A program made the translations under genes and the position numbers. Positions 1-8,498 of a stretch of DNA of 39,726 nucleotides are shown in pieces. The DNA is from Albidovulum sp. (GTDB lineage Bacteria > Pseudomonadota > Alphaproteobacteria > Rhodobacterales > Rhodobacteraceae), in the NCBI GenBank assembly GCA_030837825.1, contig JAUQYB010000061.1:1-39726 (forward strand), read 5' to 3'. Each line of letters begins with the position of its first letter. Positions within the stretch are counted from its first letter, which is position 1. The notes beneath the pieces are model-generated. The model was not told the DNA's origin and did no database searches. It saw only the letters and a program-made list of their open reading frames with translations.

Positions 1-20
1 CCCCCCCCCCCCCCCCCCCC
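1..20. repeat. 20-nt poly-C homopolymer at window edge
   Basis: The first 20 bases are uninterrupted C, followed by a further C-rich stretch to base 28. No other homopolymer of this length occurs in the window. At the edge of a contig such a run is most often a sequencing or assembly artefact (for example poly-G reads from two-colour chemistry). If real, it would sit about 45 nt upstream of the prfA start. Confidence 0.6.
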
Positions 21-64
21 TCTCCCCCTTGACCGCCGCTGCCGGAGGGGTCAAACCCTCGCCC

Positions 65-1120
65 ATGCTGCCCCTGGACAAGCTCGACCAGATCACCCGC
101 CGCTTCGGCTTTGTCGAGGCGCGGCTCTCGGCCGGCGCGGAGCCGTCCGAGATCGCCGCGCTCGGCCGCGAACATGCCGAGTTGAAGCCCGTGGTGGCCG
201 AGATCGCCGCCTACCGGCAGGCGCTCGCCGACCTTGCCGAGGCCGAGGCGATGCTGGCCGATCCCGAGATGAAGGCGCTGGCCGAGGACGAGATCCCCAC
301 GCTCCGCGCCCGCATCCCCGAGATGGAGGGGCGGCTTCGGATCGCGCTTTTGCCGAAGGACGCGGCCGACGCCCGGCCCGCGATCCTCGAGATCCGTCCC
401 GGCACCGGCGGCGAGGAGGCCGCGCTCTTCGCCGCCGACCTCCTCAGGATGTATCAGAAGCACGCCGAGGCGCAGGGCTGGCGCTTCGAGCTTCTCGACC
501 TCGCCGAGACCGAGCTGGGGGGCGTGAAGGAGGCGGTCGCCCGGATCGAGGGCGAGGGAGTCTTCGCCCGGCTGAAGTTCGAATCCGGCGTCCACCGGGT
601 GCAGCGCGTGCCCGAGACCGAGGCCGGCGGGCGCATCCACACCTCGGCCGCCACCGTCGCCGTCCTGCCCGAGGCCGAAGAGGTGGAGATCGACATTCCC
701 GCCGCCGACATCCGCATCGACACGATGCGCGCCTCCGGCGCCGGCGGGCAGCACGTCAACACCACCGATTCGGCGGTGCGGATCACCCATCTGCCCACGG
801 GGATCGTTGTCACAAGCTCGGAAAAGTCGCAGCACCAGAACCGCGCCAACGCGATGGCGGTGCTGCGCGCCCGGCTTTACGACCTGGAGCGCTCGCGCGC
901 CGACGATGCCCGCGCCGCCGACCGCAAGGCGCAGGTCGGATCGGGCGACCGGTCGGAACGCATCCGCACCTACAACTTCCCGCAAGGAAGGATGACCGAT
1001 CACCGCATCAACCTCACGCTCTACGCGCTGCCGCAGATCATGGCCGGCGACCTTGCCGAGGTGATCGACGCGCTGGTCGCGCACGATCAGGCGGCGCGGC
1101 TGGCGGAGATGGAAGGGTGA
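65..1120 (+). CDS. prfA: Peptide chain release factor 1
   Basis: Class I release factor that recognises UAA and UAG in the ribosomal A site and triggers hydrolysis of peptidyl-tRNA. At 351 residues it has the normal family length. The peptidyl-transferase motif GGQ is at residues 227-229, within the conserved GAGGQHVN context. The decoding-loop tripeptide is PET in [14 protein letters not shown], the position of the PxT motif that marks RF1 rather than RF2. I chose the ATG at 65, preceded by GGAGGGG at 44-50 (a rather long spacer). An in-frame TTG at 29 would add 12 residues that do not look like family sequence. The glutamine of its GGQ is methylated by PrmC, encoded next at 43 nt distance, so the two are probably one transcription unit. 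hemA, a frequent upstream neighbour elsewhere, is not in the window. Confidence 0.97.
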   Translation: MLPLDKLDQITRRFGFVEARLSAGAEPSEIAALGREHAELKPVVAEIAAYRQALADLAEAEAMLADPEMKALAEDEIPTLRARIPEMEGRLRIALLPKDAADARPAILEIRPGTGGEEAALFAADLLRMYQKHAEAQGWRFELLDLAETELGGVKEAVARIEGEGVFARLKFESGVHRVQRVPETEAGGRIHTSAATVAVLPEAEEVEIDIPAADIRIDTMRASGAGGQHVNTTDSAVRITHLPTGIVVTSSEKSQHQNRANAMAVLRARLYDLERSRADDARAADRKAQVGSGDRSERIRTYNFPQGRMTDHRINLTLYALPQIMAGDLAEVIDALVAHDQAARLAEMEG

Positions 1121-1163
1121 GGCTTTCTCCCGCGCCCCTGGCCCCGACCGGAGGGCCCCGCGC

Positions 1164-2021
1164 ATGACCGGCAGAGAGGTGCTGGCCGCCGCCACGCGAC
1201 GGCTCTCCGCGGCCGGGATCGAGGGCGCGGCCCGCGATGCGCGGCGGCTCTTTGCCGATGCCCTCGGTGTGGCGGCGGATCGGGTGACGCTCGTCCTGCC
1301 CGAGGCGGTCGCGCCCGCCGCGCTCGCGGCCTTCGAGGCCGCCGTCGCGCGGCGGCTCGCCCGAGAGCCGGTGAGCCAGATCACCGGCACGCGCGATTTC
1401 TTCGGGCTGAGCTTCCGGGTGACGCGCGACACGCTCGACCCCCGGCCCGAGACCGAGCTGCTCGTCGCGGCGGCGCTCGAACGGCCCTTCGTCAAGATGC
1501 TCGACCTCGGCACCGGCACAGGCTGCATTCTCCTCTCCTGCCTCGCCGGGATGCCCTTCGCCGCCGGCACCGGCACCGATGCCTCCGAGGCCGCCCTTGC
1601 CGTCGCGCGGGAGAATGCCGAACGCCTGGGCCTCGCGTCCCGCGCGCGGTTCCTCCGCGCCGACTGGTTCGGGGGCGTGAGCGGGCGCTTCGACCTCATC
1701 GTCTCGAATCCGCCCTATCTCGCCGAAGCCGAGATCGCGGGGCTTGCGCCGGAGGTCCGCGACTGGGAGCCGCGGGACGCGCTGACGCCGGGTGGCGACG
1801 GGCTCGGCGCCTACCGGGCGATCGCGGCGGGGGCGGGGGCGCGGCTGATGGCGGGCGGGCGGCTGATCGTCGAGATCGGGCCCGGGCAGGCAAGTGCCGT
1901 GGCATCGCTTCTGGTGGCACGGGGGTTCCCCGAGCCCGAGGTCCGGCGCGACCTCGACGGGCGCGACCGGGTGGTGATCGCCATCAAGCCGGGCGATGCC
2001 GCCGACTGCGGCGCGGCGTGA
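1164..2021 (+). CDS. prmC: Release factor glutamine N5-methyltransferase PrmC
   Basis: S-adenosylmethionine-dependent methyltransferase that modifies the glutamine of the GGQ motif of RF1/RF2, raising the efficiency of termination. At 285 residues it has full length. An N-terminal helical release-factor-binding domain (about 1-80) is followed by the Rossmann methyltransferase fold. The SAM-binding loop DLGTGTG lies at residues 114-120, and the substrate-glutamine motif NPPY at 182-185 is typical of the HemK/PrmC family. A good Shine-Dalgarno, GGAGG at 1150-1154, fixes the ATG at 1164. The position directly after its substrate gene prfA is the classical arrangement. The stop is followed by 289 non-coding bases. 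Confidence 0.96.
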   Translation: MTGREVLAAATRRLSAAGIEGAARDARRLFADALGVAADRVTLVLPEAVAPAALAAFEAAVARRLAREPVSQITGTRDFFGLSFRVTRDTLDPRPETELLVAAALERPFVKMLDLGTGTGCILLSCLAGMPFAAGTGTDASEAALAVARENAERLGLASRARFLRADWFGGVSGRFDLIVSNPPYLAEAEIAGLAPEVRDWEPRDALTPGGDGLGAYRAIAAGAGARLMAGGRLIVEIGPGQASAVASLLVARGFPEPEVRRDLDGRDRVVIAIKPGDAADCGAA

Positions 2022-2136
2022 TCCGGTCCGGTGCTCGCCGCCGGAGATCCCCCGCGCGGACCGTCGGTTTGCCGTGACATTTCCGCAAGATTCCCGGCGG
2101 AAAAGCTGCAAACCGTGGCAGTTGCGAAGAATTCGC

Positions 2137-2165
2137 TTGTCAGGGCCGCCGTGTCGTGCATTAAG
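2137..2165 (+). promoter_or_regulatory. Weak promoter-like pair in the prmC-DUF4167 gap
   Basis: TTGTCA (2137-2142) and ATTAAG (2160-2165) are separated by 17 nt. The -35 is good and the -10 matches only three of six consensus positions. If used, it would give a leader of about 140 nt for the DUF4167 gene. Apart from this and the TATAAG at 2300, I see no feature in the 289-nt gap 2022-2310. Confidence 0.25.
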
Positions 2166-2299
2166 GGCCTCGTGACGGGCCGGTGAATTTCACTGCCCGC
2201 TGCGCCTCGCCCGGAAATAACTCGTTTCGCGACTGCGCCCGGCTTTCTGGCGGCGGACGCGGACAGGGGCAGGCAGGATCACGGCCACAGGCTCGGACA

Positions 2300-2311
2300 T
2301 ATAAGAACCCA
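2300..2311 (+). promoter_or_regulatory. -10-like TATAAG placed for a leaderless mRNA
   Basis: TATAAG (2300-2305, five of six consensus bases) ends 5 nt before the ATG at 2311, so transcription would start at or next to the start codon. The bases between it and the ATG (aaccc) hold no Shine-Dalgarno, and none is visible further upstream. No convincing -35 is seen around 2277-2282. Leaderless mRNAs are common in alphaproteobacteria, which makes this placement plausible; the call is inference. Confidence 0.35.
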
Positions 2312-3048
2312 TGAGATCATCAAAATCCCGTTCGCGTTCGAAATCGAACCGGCAGCGCACGCTCGGCAACATCGTCAACCGGGTCTTCGACTCCTCGGGG
2401 CCGGAGGGAAAGGTGCGCGGCACGCCGCAGCAGATCATCGACAAGTATCTGATGCTCGCCCGCGACGCGCAGTTGTCGAACGACCGCGTGGCCGAGCAGA
2501 ATTTCCTCCAGCATGCCGAGCACTACACGCGGATGCTGGGCGAGGCGCAGCGCGAGCTGAGCCGGGAGCACGAGATGCGCCAGACCGCGCAGGGCGAGAG
2601 CGGCCAGGGCGGTGGCCAGGGCGGCGGCCAGCCCTGGGCTCAGAACGGCGGCCAGGGCGGCGGCCAGAACGGTGGCCAGGGCGGTGGCCAGAACGGTGGC
2701 CAGAACGGCCAGGGGGGCGCCCAGGGGGGCACCCAGGGCGGCGACCGCCAGCAGCAGCACCGCCCGCGCCATGAGGATCGCGCCGAGCGCGAGGCGCGGC
2801 CCGCGACCCCGCTGCGCGAGGAGGAGGCCGACGAGGGCCCCGGCCTGGTCGAGACCCCCGAAGCGCGGATGGAGCAGGTGCGGTCGGCCAAGATGATGCC
2901 GGACCTGCCGCAACCCGAGGCCGGAACAGCACCCGCACCGGCGAAGAAGCCCCGCGGGCCGCGCAAGCCGCGCGAGAAGCGGGACGATGCGCCCGATGCG
3001 GCCCCGAACTCTCCGGGCAAGGACTCGGCGGCCGACGCGGCGGAGTGA
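2311..3048 (+). CDS. DUF4167 domain protein with Gly/Gln/Asn-rich low-complexity region
   Basis: A 245-residue alphaproteobacterial protein of unknown function. It starts with a basic Ser/Arg/Lys stretch, followed by the conserved DUF4167 block (about residues 12-85: RQRTLGNIVNRVFDSSGPEG, GTPQQIIDKYLMLARDA, and a helix with NFLQHAEHYTRML). After that come a disordered run of GGQ/NGGQ repeats (about 97-147), an acidic and arginine-rich stretch, and a Pro/Lys/Arg-rich tail (KKPRGPRKPREKR). The highly charged ends and the low-complexity middle suggest nucleic-acid binding or condensate-type behaviour, but this is inference. It follows prmC in the same orientation; this neighbourhood recurs in alphaproteobacteria. 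The ATG at 2311 has no ribosome-binding site (see the -10-like TATAAG entry). Confidence 0.85.
   Translation: MRSSKSRSRSKSNRQRTLGNIVNRVFDSSGPEGKVRGTPQQIIDKYLMLARDAQLSNDRVAEQNFLQHAEHYTRMLGEAQRELSREHEMRQTAQGESGQGGGQGGGQPWAQNGGQGGGQNGGQGGGQNGGQNGQGGAQGGTQGGDRQQQHRPRHEDRAEREARPATPLREEEADEGPGLVETPEARMEQVRSAKMMPDLPQPEAGTAPAPAKKPRGPRKPREKRDDAPDAAPNSPGKDSAADAAE
2601..2745 (+). repeat. In-gene degenerate tandem repeat encoding GGQ/NGGQ units
   Basis: Repeated 9-15-nt units built on ggcggccag / ggtggccagaac encode the Gly-Gln-Asn tract of the DUF4167 protein. Alternating ggc/ggt glycine codons show that the units are partly degenerate but largely duplicated at the DNA level. The tract is expected to vary in length between strains by slippage. 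Confidence 0.75.
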
Positions 3049-3088
3049 TCCGGCGCGGGGCGCGGGGGGGAGGCGCCAGCCTGCCGGC

Positions 3089-3931
3089 TCAGCCTGCCGC
3101 CACGATCCGCGCCAGCGCGCAGAAGGCTTCCAGCGACACTTCCTCGGCGCGCAGGGTGGGGGCGATGCCGGCGGCGAGCAGTTTCGCCTCGATCTCCGGC
3201 GCGACGCCCTTCAGGCTCGCCCGCAGCATCTTGCGGCGCTGGTTGAACCCGGCCGCGACGATCCGGTTCAGCACCTTCGCATCCGCCGGAAAGCGCGGGG
3301 CGGGAAGCGCCGTCAGGTGGACCACAGCCGAATGGACCTTGGGCGCGGGGGTGAAGGCCTCGGGCGGCAGGGTCATGACGATCCGCGCCTCGCATCGCCA
3401 CTGCGCCAGGATCGCCAGCCGGCCGTAAGCCTTCGATCCCGGCCCGGCCACGATCCGCTCGGCGACCTCCTTCTGGAACATCAGCGTCAGGCTCTGCCAG
3501 AACGGCGGCCAGGCGGGCGGGGTCAGCCAGCCGGCGAGAAGCTCGGTTCCGACGTTGTAGGGCAGGTTCGCCACCACCCGCACCGGCGGCGTCAGCCGCG
3601 CCGCGGCGTCGACCGCCAGCGCATCGCCGTGCAAGACCTCGAGCCGGCCGGGCCAGGCGGCGGCGATCTCGGCCAGTGCCGGCAGGCAGCGTTCGTCCTT
3701 CTCGACCGCCAGCACATGCCGCGCGCCCTCGGCCAGCAGCCCGCGGGTCAGCCCGCCGGGGCCGGGGCCGACCTCGAGCACGTCGCAGCGGCTCAGGTCG
3801 CCGGCCGAGCGGGCGATCTTCGCGGTCAGGTTCAGATCCAGAAGGAAGTTCTGCCCGAGCGCCTTCCGCGCGGCGAGCCCGTGGCGCGCGATCACCTCGC
3901 GAAGCGGCGGCAGCCCGTCAATCGCGGCCAT
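3089..3931 (-). CDS. rsmA: 16S rRNA dimethyladenosine transferase
   Basis: RsmA/KsgA dimethylates two adjacent adenosines in the helix-45 loop near the 3' end of 16S rRNA during late 30S assembly; its loss confers kasugamycin resistance in many bacteria. Of 280 residues, GQNFL lies at 26-30, SAM motif I EVGPGPGG at 53-60 and the catalytic motif NLPY at 122-125. I chose the ATG at 3931 ([14 protein letters not shown], family-like, with AAGAAGGGG upstream) over an upstream ATG at 3958 that adds nine Arg-rich residues. It is the last gene of the lptF-rsmA operon, 96 nt after pdxA, and converges on the DUF4167 gene with 40 nt between them. Confidence 0.96.
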   Translation of the reverse strand: MAAIDGLPPLREVIARHGLAARKALGQNFLLDLNLTAKIARSAGDLSRCDVLEVGPGPGGLTRGLLAEGARHVLAVEKDERCLPALAEIAAAWPGRLEVLHGDALAVDAAARLTPPVRVVANLPYNVGTELLAGWLTPPAWPPFWQSLTLMFQKEVAERIVAGPGSKAYGRLAILAQWRCEARIVMTLPPEAFTPAPKVHSAVVHLTALPAPRFPADAKVLNRIVAAGFNQRRKMLRASLKGVAPEIEAKLLAAGIAPTLRAEEVSLEAFCALARIVAAG

Positions 3932-4027
3932 GCGCCTGCCCCTTCTTCGTTGCCCCAATACCCCCGGGGAAGCCCGCAGGGCGCGGGGGCAGGCGGCCCC
4001 CGTCCGCGGCCGGTCCCCGGCGCGGCG

Positions 4028-4999
4028 TCATCCGGCCCGGTTCCGCGCCATCTCGCGCGCGAGCCTCAGCGCGGCGATCAGGCTCGACGGATCGGCAAGC
4101 CCCCTGCCGGCGATGTCGAAGGCGGTGCCGTGGTCGGGCGAGGTCCGCACGAAGGGCAGGCCGAGCGTGACGTTGACGCCGTGGGCGAAGTCGAGCGTCT
4201 TGATCGGGATCAGCGCCTGGTCGTGATACATGCAGATCGCCGCGTCGTAGCGCGCCCGCGCTGCCGGGTGAAACATCGTGTCGGCGGCGAGCGGCCCGGC
4301 GATGGCGAAGCCCTCGGCCCTGAGCGCCTCGACGACCGGGGCAATCAGGCGGATTTCCTCGGCCCCCATCGCACCCCCCTCGCCGGCATGGGGGTTGAGC
4401 CCCGCAACCGCGAGCCTGGGCTCCTCGAATCCGAAATCGCGGATCAGGCCCTCGCGGGTGATCCGGATCGTCGCTGCCAGCAATTCGGCCGTCAACGCCC
4501 CGGACACCTCGGCGAGGGGGATGTGGATCGTCACCGGCACGACGCGCAGCGCGTCGCAGGCCAGCATCATCACCACCCGCCCGACGCCCGCCAGATGGGC
4601 GAGATATTCGGTATGGCCGGGAAAGGCGAAGCCCGCGCCGTCCTTCAGCGCCTTCTTGTTGATCGGCAGGGTAGAGACCGCCGCGGCCTCGCCCGCCATG
4701 CAGAGCGCCACCGCCCGCGCGATGACGGCAACCACCGCGGCGGCGTTTTCAGGCGCGGGTCGGCCCGGGACCGCGGCGGCGGGGAAATCGTGGCGCAGCA
4801 CCGGCAGGGTTTCGCCCGGCGCCCGCGCCGCATCGGCGGGCCGGGCGATTTCCGTCCAGGCCGTGCCCTGCGGCAGATGCGCGGGGTCGCCGATCCAGAA
4901 GAAGGGCAGTTCCGCGCCAAGGCGCGACCGCGCCTTCGCGGCGATCTCGGGGCCGATCCCCGAAGGGTCGCCACAGGTCAGCGCGATCGGGCCCGGCAT
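4028..4999 (-). CDS. pdxA: 4-hydroxythreonine-4-phosphate dehydrogenase
   Basis: NAD-dependent enzyme of the DXP-dependent pyridoxal 5'-phosphate pathway. It oxidises 4-phosphohydroxy-L-threonine, which decarboxylates to the substrate for PdxJ. The 323 residues match the family. GDPSGIGPE is at residues 10-18, and the three metal-ligand histidines are visible as H159 (TIHIPL), H204 (NPHAGE) and H259 (MYHDQ). The C-terminal RTSPDHGTAFDIAG motif is intact. The ATG at 4999 lies 7 nt after the surA stop (5007), so translation is probably coupled. The surA-pdxA-rsmA order is the widespread arrangement known from E. coli. Confidence 0.96.
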   Translation of the reverse strand: MPGPIALTCGDPSGIGPEIAAKARSRLGAELPFFWIGDPAHLPQGTAWTEIARPADAARAPGETLPVLRHDFPAAAVPGRPAPENAAAVVAVIARAVALCMAGEAAAVSTLPINKKALKDGAGFAFPGHTEYLAHLAGVGRVVMMLACDALRVVPVTIHIPLAEVSGALTAELLAATIRITREGLIRDFGFEEPRLAVAGLNPHAGEGGAMGAEEIRLIAPVVEALRAEGFAIAGPLAADTMFHPAARARYDAAICMYHDQALIPIKTLDFAHGVNVTLGLPFVRTSPDHGTAFDIAGRGLADPSSLIAALRLAREMARNRAG

Positions 5000-5006
5000 G
5001 GCAGGC

Positions 5007-6308
5007 TCAGGGCGTGCGGATGATGGCGTTGGCCTTCAGCTCGGCCAGCCAGCCATCGGCGAGCGCCCCGAGCCGCTGGTTCACCAGTTCCTCGCGCACC
5101 TGCGCCCGGCTCGGCCCCTGGCCGAAGCCGAGCGTCGGGTCGATGGCTGGGGACCCGCCGGCGTCAGCGGCGGAGGTATCCGCCACGACCGGGGCGGCCC
5201 CGGAAGCGAGCGTCGCGGACCGCTTGCAGAGCATCAGGAACACCAGCGCATTGCCCGAGGTCAGCGTGGCCGAGACCTCGTTGTCGTCGAGATGCGCGAG
5301 CTCGCCCGCGATCGTGGCCGGCACCTGCGACAGCGCGCGCGTCTCGCGCAGCACCGTGCCGGCGGGCGCGCCCTTGAACACGCGGTAGAGGTCGTCGCAG
5401 GTATCGACCTCGCCGCGGATGCGCTCGGCCTCGGCCAGCGTCGCTGGGGTGCGTCCGCCGGGGATCAGCACCTGCGCGTAGTCCACGGTCAGGTTGGCGG
5501 GCGTGATCTCGCCGCCCTGTTCCAGCCCGCGCAGCCGGACGATGGCGATGGCATTGCCGAGGTTGATCGGCGGGCTGACCTGGCCGTTGCCCATGCCGGC
5601 GATCACCTGGCGCACCTGCGGCGGCAGGTTGGTGACCGGCACCCAGCCGAGTTGCCCGCCATTGGCGCGCGACGGCGCCGCCGAATGCGCCCGCGCCGCG
5701 GCGGCGAAGGCGGCTTCCGATCCGATCGACTTCGCCAGGTCCTCGGCGAGATCGCGCTTCTCGATGGCGGTGCCGCCCGAGGTGGGGATGAGGATTTCCG
5801 ACAGGAGCACCCTCGGCCCCCCGCCGCGCTGCGCCGGCACCGACAGCGCCCGGTCGATCTCGGCTTCGCTGATGGTGACCTTCTCGCCGTATCTCGCCCG
5901 CACGACCTCGCGCCAGGCCAGCCCCGCCGTGACGAAATCGCGGAAGGTCTCGGGTGCGACGCCGGCCTGGCCGATGGCCTGGACGAACTGCTCGGTGTCG
6001 AGATTGGCGCGGCCGGCGAATTCGGCCATGCCCGCGGCGACCTGCTGGTCGTTCAGCATGATGCCCGCGGCCTTGGCCGCCTGAATCCTGAGCCGGTCCT
6101 CGACCAGCCCCTTCTCGGCCTCGGTGGCCGGGTCGCCCGGCGCGCGCAGGATCGTCAGGAACCGCAGCCGCTGGTCAAGCTCGTATTCGGTGACGGCGGA
6201 ATCGTTCACGATGACCACGGGCGAGAACTTGCCCGCCTGGGCGGCGGCGGGCGCCGCGATCGCGGTCAGGCCCGCAAGGGCGAGGGGGATCAGGGTGGTG
6301 ATGCGCAT
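5007..6308 (-). CDS. surA: Periplasmic peptidyl-prolyl isomerase / OMP chaperone SurA
   Basis: Periplasmic chaperone that delivers unfolded outer-membrane proteins, LptD among them, towards the BAM complex. Of 433 residues, the first 23-25 form a signal peptide (hydrophobic core LIPLALAGLTAIAA, Ala-rich cleavage region). A SurA N-terminal helical domain (about 28-165) is followed by a parvulin-type PPIase domain (about 165-270, with the LSEILIP and GGQLGWV signatures). The second parvulin domain of E. coli SurA is reduced or divergent here, as in other alphaproteobacteria. It is encoded 48 nt downstream of lptD, its best-known client, and 7 nt upstream of pdxA. Confidence 0.92.
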   Translation of the reverse strand: MRITTLIPLALAGLTAIAAPAAAQAGKFSPVVIVNDSAVTEYELDQRLRFLTILRAPGDPATEAEKGLVEDRLRIQAAKAAGIMLNDQQVAAGMAEFAGRANLDTEQFVQAIGQAGVAPETFRDFVTAGLAWREVVRARYGEKVTISEAEIDRALSVPAQRGGGPRVLLSEILIPTSGGTAIEKRDLAEDLAKSIGSEAAFAAAARAHSAAPSRANGGQLGWVPVTNLPPQVRQVIAGMGNGQVSPPINLGNAIAIVRLRGLEQGGEITPANLTVDYAQVLIPGGRTPATLAEAERIRGEVDTCDDLYRVFKGAPAGTVLRETRALSQVPATIAGELAHLDDNEVSATLTSGNALVFLMLCKRSATLASGAAPVVADTSAADAGGSPAIDPTLGFGQGPSRAQVREELVNQRLGALADGWLAELKANAIIRTP

Positions 6309-6356
6309 CGTCTGCCGTCCGTCTGCTCTGTTCTGTTCATCCTGCGGGATCGTCGT

Positions 6357-8498
6357 TCACGGCCCGCAGCTTCGCCTGTAGCGCCGCCCGTCGGCCCCCG
6401 CGCCGATCCCGTGCAGGATGACCGACAGGTTGATGTCGGTGTCGGCCTTCACACTAGTCGAGGACGTGAAGCGACGCGAGAGGGAAAGATCGACGGTGGC
6501 GCAATCGGTCCGGTAGGCGACGCCGAGTGCCGCGCGGGTGGCGCGCTGGGCTTCGAAGTCGTAGCGCCCGGTGAGCGTGCCGCGCCAGCTTCGCCCGATG
6601 TCCCAGCCGGCGTCGAAGATGAGTTCCGAGGTCGGCAGCGTGCGGTTCTCGGCCGGGTCGGCGACAAGCCAGAGATAGCCTGCCGAAAGATCGTAGCGCT
6701 CGGCCTCGAAGCCGATGATCAGCTCCTCACGGCTGACGTCGAATTCGTCGTCGAAGGTGATCCGGTTCATCACGTCGAGCCCGCCGGTGCCGCTGAACTG
6801 CGCCGCGACGAGCCAGTCGGACGCGGTGCCGTCGAGCCCCGAGGCGGTCGAGAACTGCCCGAGGTCGTCGGCCCGCAGCACCTGCCCGGCGGTGACGCCG
6901 AGCGACCAGCCGGCCGGGTCGAACCGCGTCCAGCTCACCCCGAGGTTGAGCCGGGTGCCAAGCTCGCGCGCGTCCGCCCCCGGAAAGCGGCTGAAGGCGA
7001 AGAGGTTGCCCTCGTCGAAGTTGACGATCCGGCTGTCCTCGTTCGGCACCGGATCGGCGCTGTCGGGGGCAACAACCAGTTGCGCCACCGGCTCGATCAC
7101 ATGGGCGGCCCCGCCGGGGGGCGCGGCCTTCACCCAGGGCCAGCGCAGTTCCACCATCGCCGCGGGCAGGATGCGGGTGACGGTGCCGGGATAGGACGCG
7201 TCCTGGCCGATGGAATAGAAATCCGCCGTCACTTCGGCCGCCCCCGCCAGGACCATGCCGTTGGGCAGGATCCAGCTTCTCCGCCAGTCGGCGACCGCGC
7301 TCGCCCGCGCCACGTCGCGGCCGTCGACGGTGCCGTCGCCGTTGGCGTCGGTGGCGACGTCCGACGACCGGCGGTGGCTGTGCAGGTCGAATTCGAACTG
7401 CGCCTCGCCGCCGACGAGCCGGGGCGAGAAGCGCCGGGTGATGCGGAGATCGCCCACCAGCGTCGGCAGCACCGCGTTGTCGTCGCCCGCGCGGATCGAC
7501 CAGTAGCGGAAGAGGCGCGCCTCGATATGTTCGTTGCGCCGCGTCCGGGTCAGCGCCACGCCGCTTTCGAGAAGGTCGGTCTCGTCCAGCCCGTAGTCGA
7601 GGATGTAGGCGTCGTCGCTGACCTCCTGAAGGCTGAAGTCGAGCCGGAAGTCCCGGGGAAGCGCGAAGGCGCCTTCGGCGAAGACATAGCCGCGGGTCTT
7701 GCCGGAGATGAGGTCGTCGTGGGTGAGGGCGCCCGTCACCTCGATCGTTCCGGTCCGGTAGGCTTCGCGGTAGCGGAATTCGAGCGTGCGCGTCCGGCTG
7801 GCCGAGAGATAGGGCGTCAGCGTCAGGTCGCGGCTGTCGCCGATGGCGATGAAATAAGGGAGCTTCAGCCCCGGTCCGAGCGCTGTCGTGGTGCGGAAGC
7901 GCGGCATGAGAAAGCCGGTGGCCCGCTTCAGCGTGGGGTCGGGCATCCTGAGGCGCGGAACGTAGAAGACCGGAAGGCCGGCGACGCGGAACTGGGCGTG
8001 GTCGAAATAGAGCTGACGCTCCACCTGGTCGTGGACGACCCGGCGGGCGCGGATTTCCCAGAGCGGCGTCGGGTTCGACGGGCAGACCTGGCAGGAGGAG
8101 GCGACGACGCGCGAGGCGCGGGTGAAGCGCCCGCTGGTGCGCGCGATCTCGTCCGCGGCGATCTGGAGCTGTTCGTCGAGCACCATCCGCGCGCTTCTGA
8201 GGACGCCTTCGGTCAGGTCGCGCGACAGTTCGGCCTGGTCGGCCAGGATCACCGTGCCGGCGCCGTCGGTCAGCGTGATCGGCCCCTCGATCGTCAGCTC
8301 TTCGGTCGCGCCGTCATAGACGATCCGCGGCGCGGTCAGCCGGGCGCCCTTGTAGAAGACCTCCACCGCGCCCTCGGCGGTGAGCGTGTCATCCGCCGCG
8401 AGAAACACCCGGTCGGCCACCAGCGTCGCGGGATCGTCGGCGGCATGGGCCGCGACCGAGGTGAGCCAGAACAGGAGCGAAAGCAGGAGCCGCCGCAT
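6357..8498 (-). CDS. lptD: LPS-assembly outer-membrane protein LptD
   Basis: Outer-membrane beta-barrel that, with the LptE plug, inserts lipopolysaccharide into the outer leaflet. The 713 residues begin with a signal peptide (MRRLLLSLLFWLTSVAAHA). Then come an OstA/LptA-like beta-jellyroll domain (about 20-140: DTLTAEGAVEVFYKGARLTA) and a long barrel domain with alternating strands. A CQVC pair lies near residue 133 and a further Cys sits four residues from the C terminus, candidates for the disulfides that LptD maturation needs. The ATG at 8498 overlaps the lptG stop as TGATG, so the genes are translationally coupled. An open frame reaching further upstream overlaps lptG and is not the start. 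Confidence 0.95.
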   Translation of the reverse strand: MRRLLLSLLFWLTSVAAHAADDPATLVADRVFLAADDTLTAEGAVEVFYKGARLTAPRIVYDGATEELTIEGPITLTDGAGTVILADQAELSRDLTEGVLRSARMVLDEQLQIAADEIARTSGRFTRASRVVASSCQVCPSNPTPLWEIRARRVVHDQVERQLYFDHAQFRVAGLPVFYVPRLRMPDPTLKRATGFLMPRFRTTTALGPGLKLPYFIAIGDSRDLTLTPYLSASRTRTLEFRYREAYRTGTIEVTGALTHDDLISGKTRGYVFAEGAFALPRDFRLDFSLQEVSDDAYILDYGLDETDLLESGVALTRTRRNEHIEARLFRYWSIRAGDDNAVLPTLVGDLRITRRFSPRLVGGEAQFEFDLHSHRRSSDVATDANGDGTVDGRDVARASAVADWRRSWILPNGMVLAGAAEVTADFYSIGQDASYPGTVTRILPAAMVELRWPWVKAAPPGGAAHVIEPVAQLVVAPDSADPVPNEDSRIVNFDEGNLFAFSRFPGADARELGTRLNLGVSWTRFDPAGWSLGVTAGQVLRADDLGQFSTASGLDGTASDWLVAAQFSGTGGLDVMNRITFDDEFDVSREELIIGFEAERYDLSAGYLWLVADPAENRTLPTSELIFDAGWDIGRSWRGTLTGRYDFEAQRATRAALGVAYRTDCATVDLSLSRRFTSSTSVKADTDINLSVILHGIGAGADGRRYRRSCGP

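Noticed and set aside
4195..4218. FNR-like TTGATCGGGATCAG
   Set aside because: Lies inside the pdxA coding region and its second half-site does not fit RTCAA.
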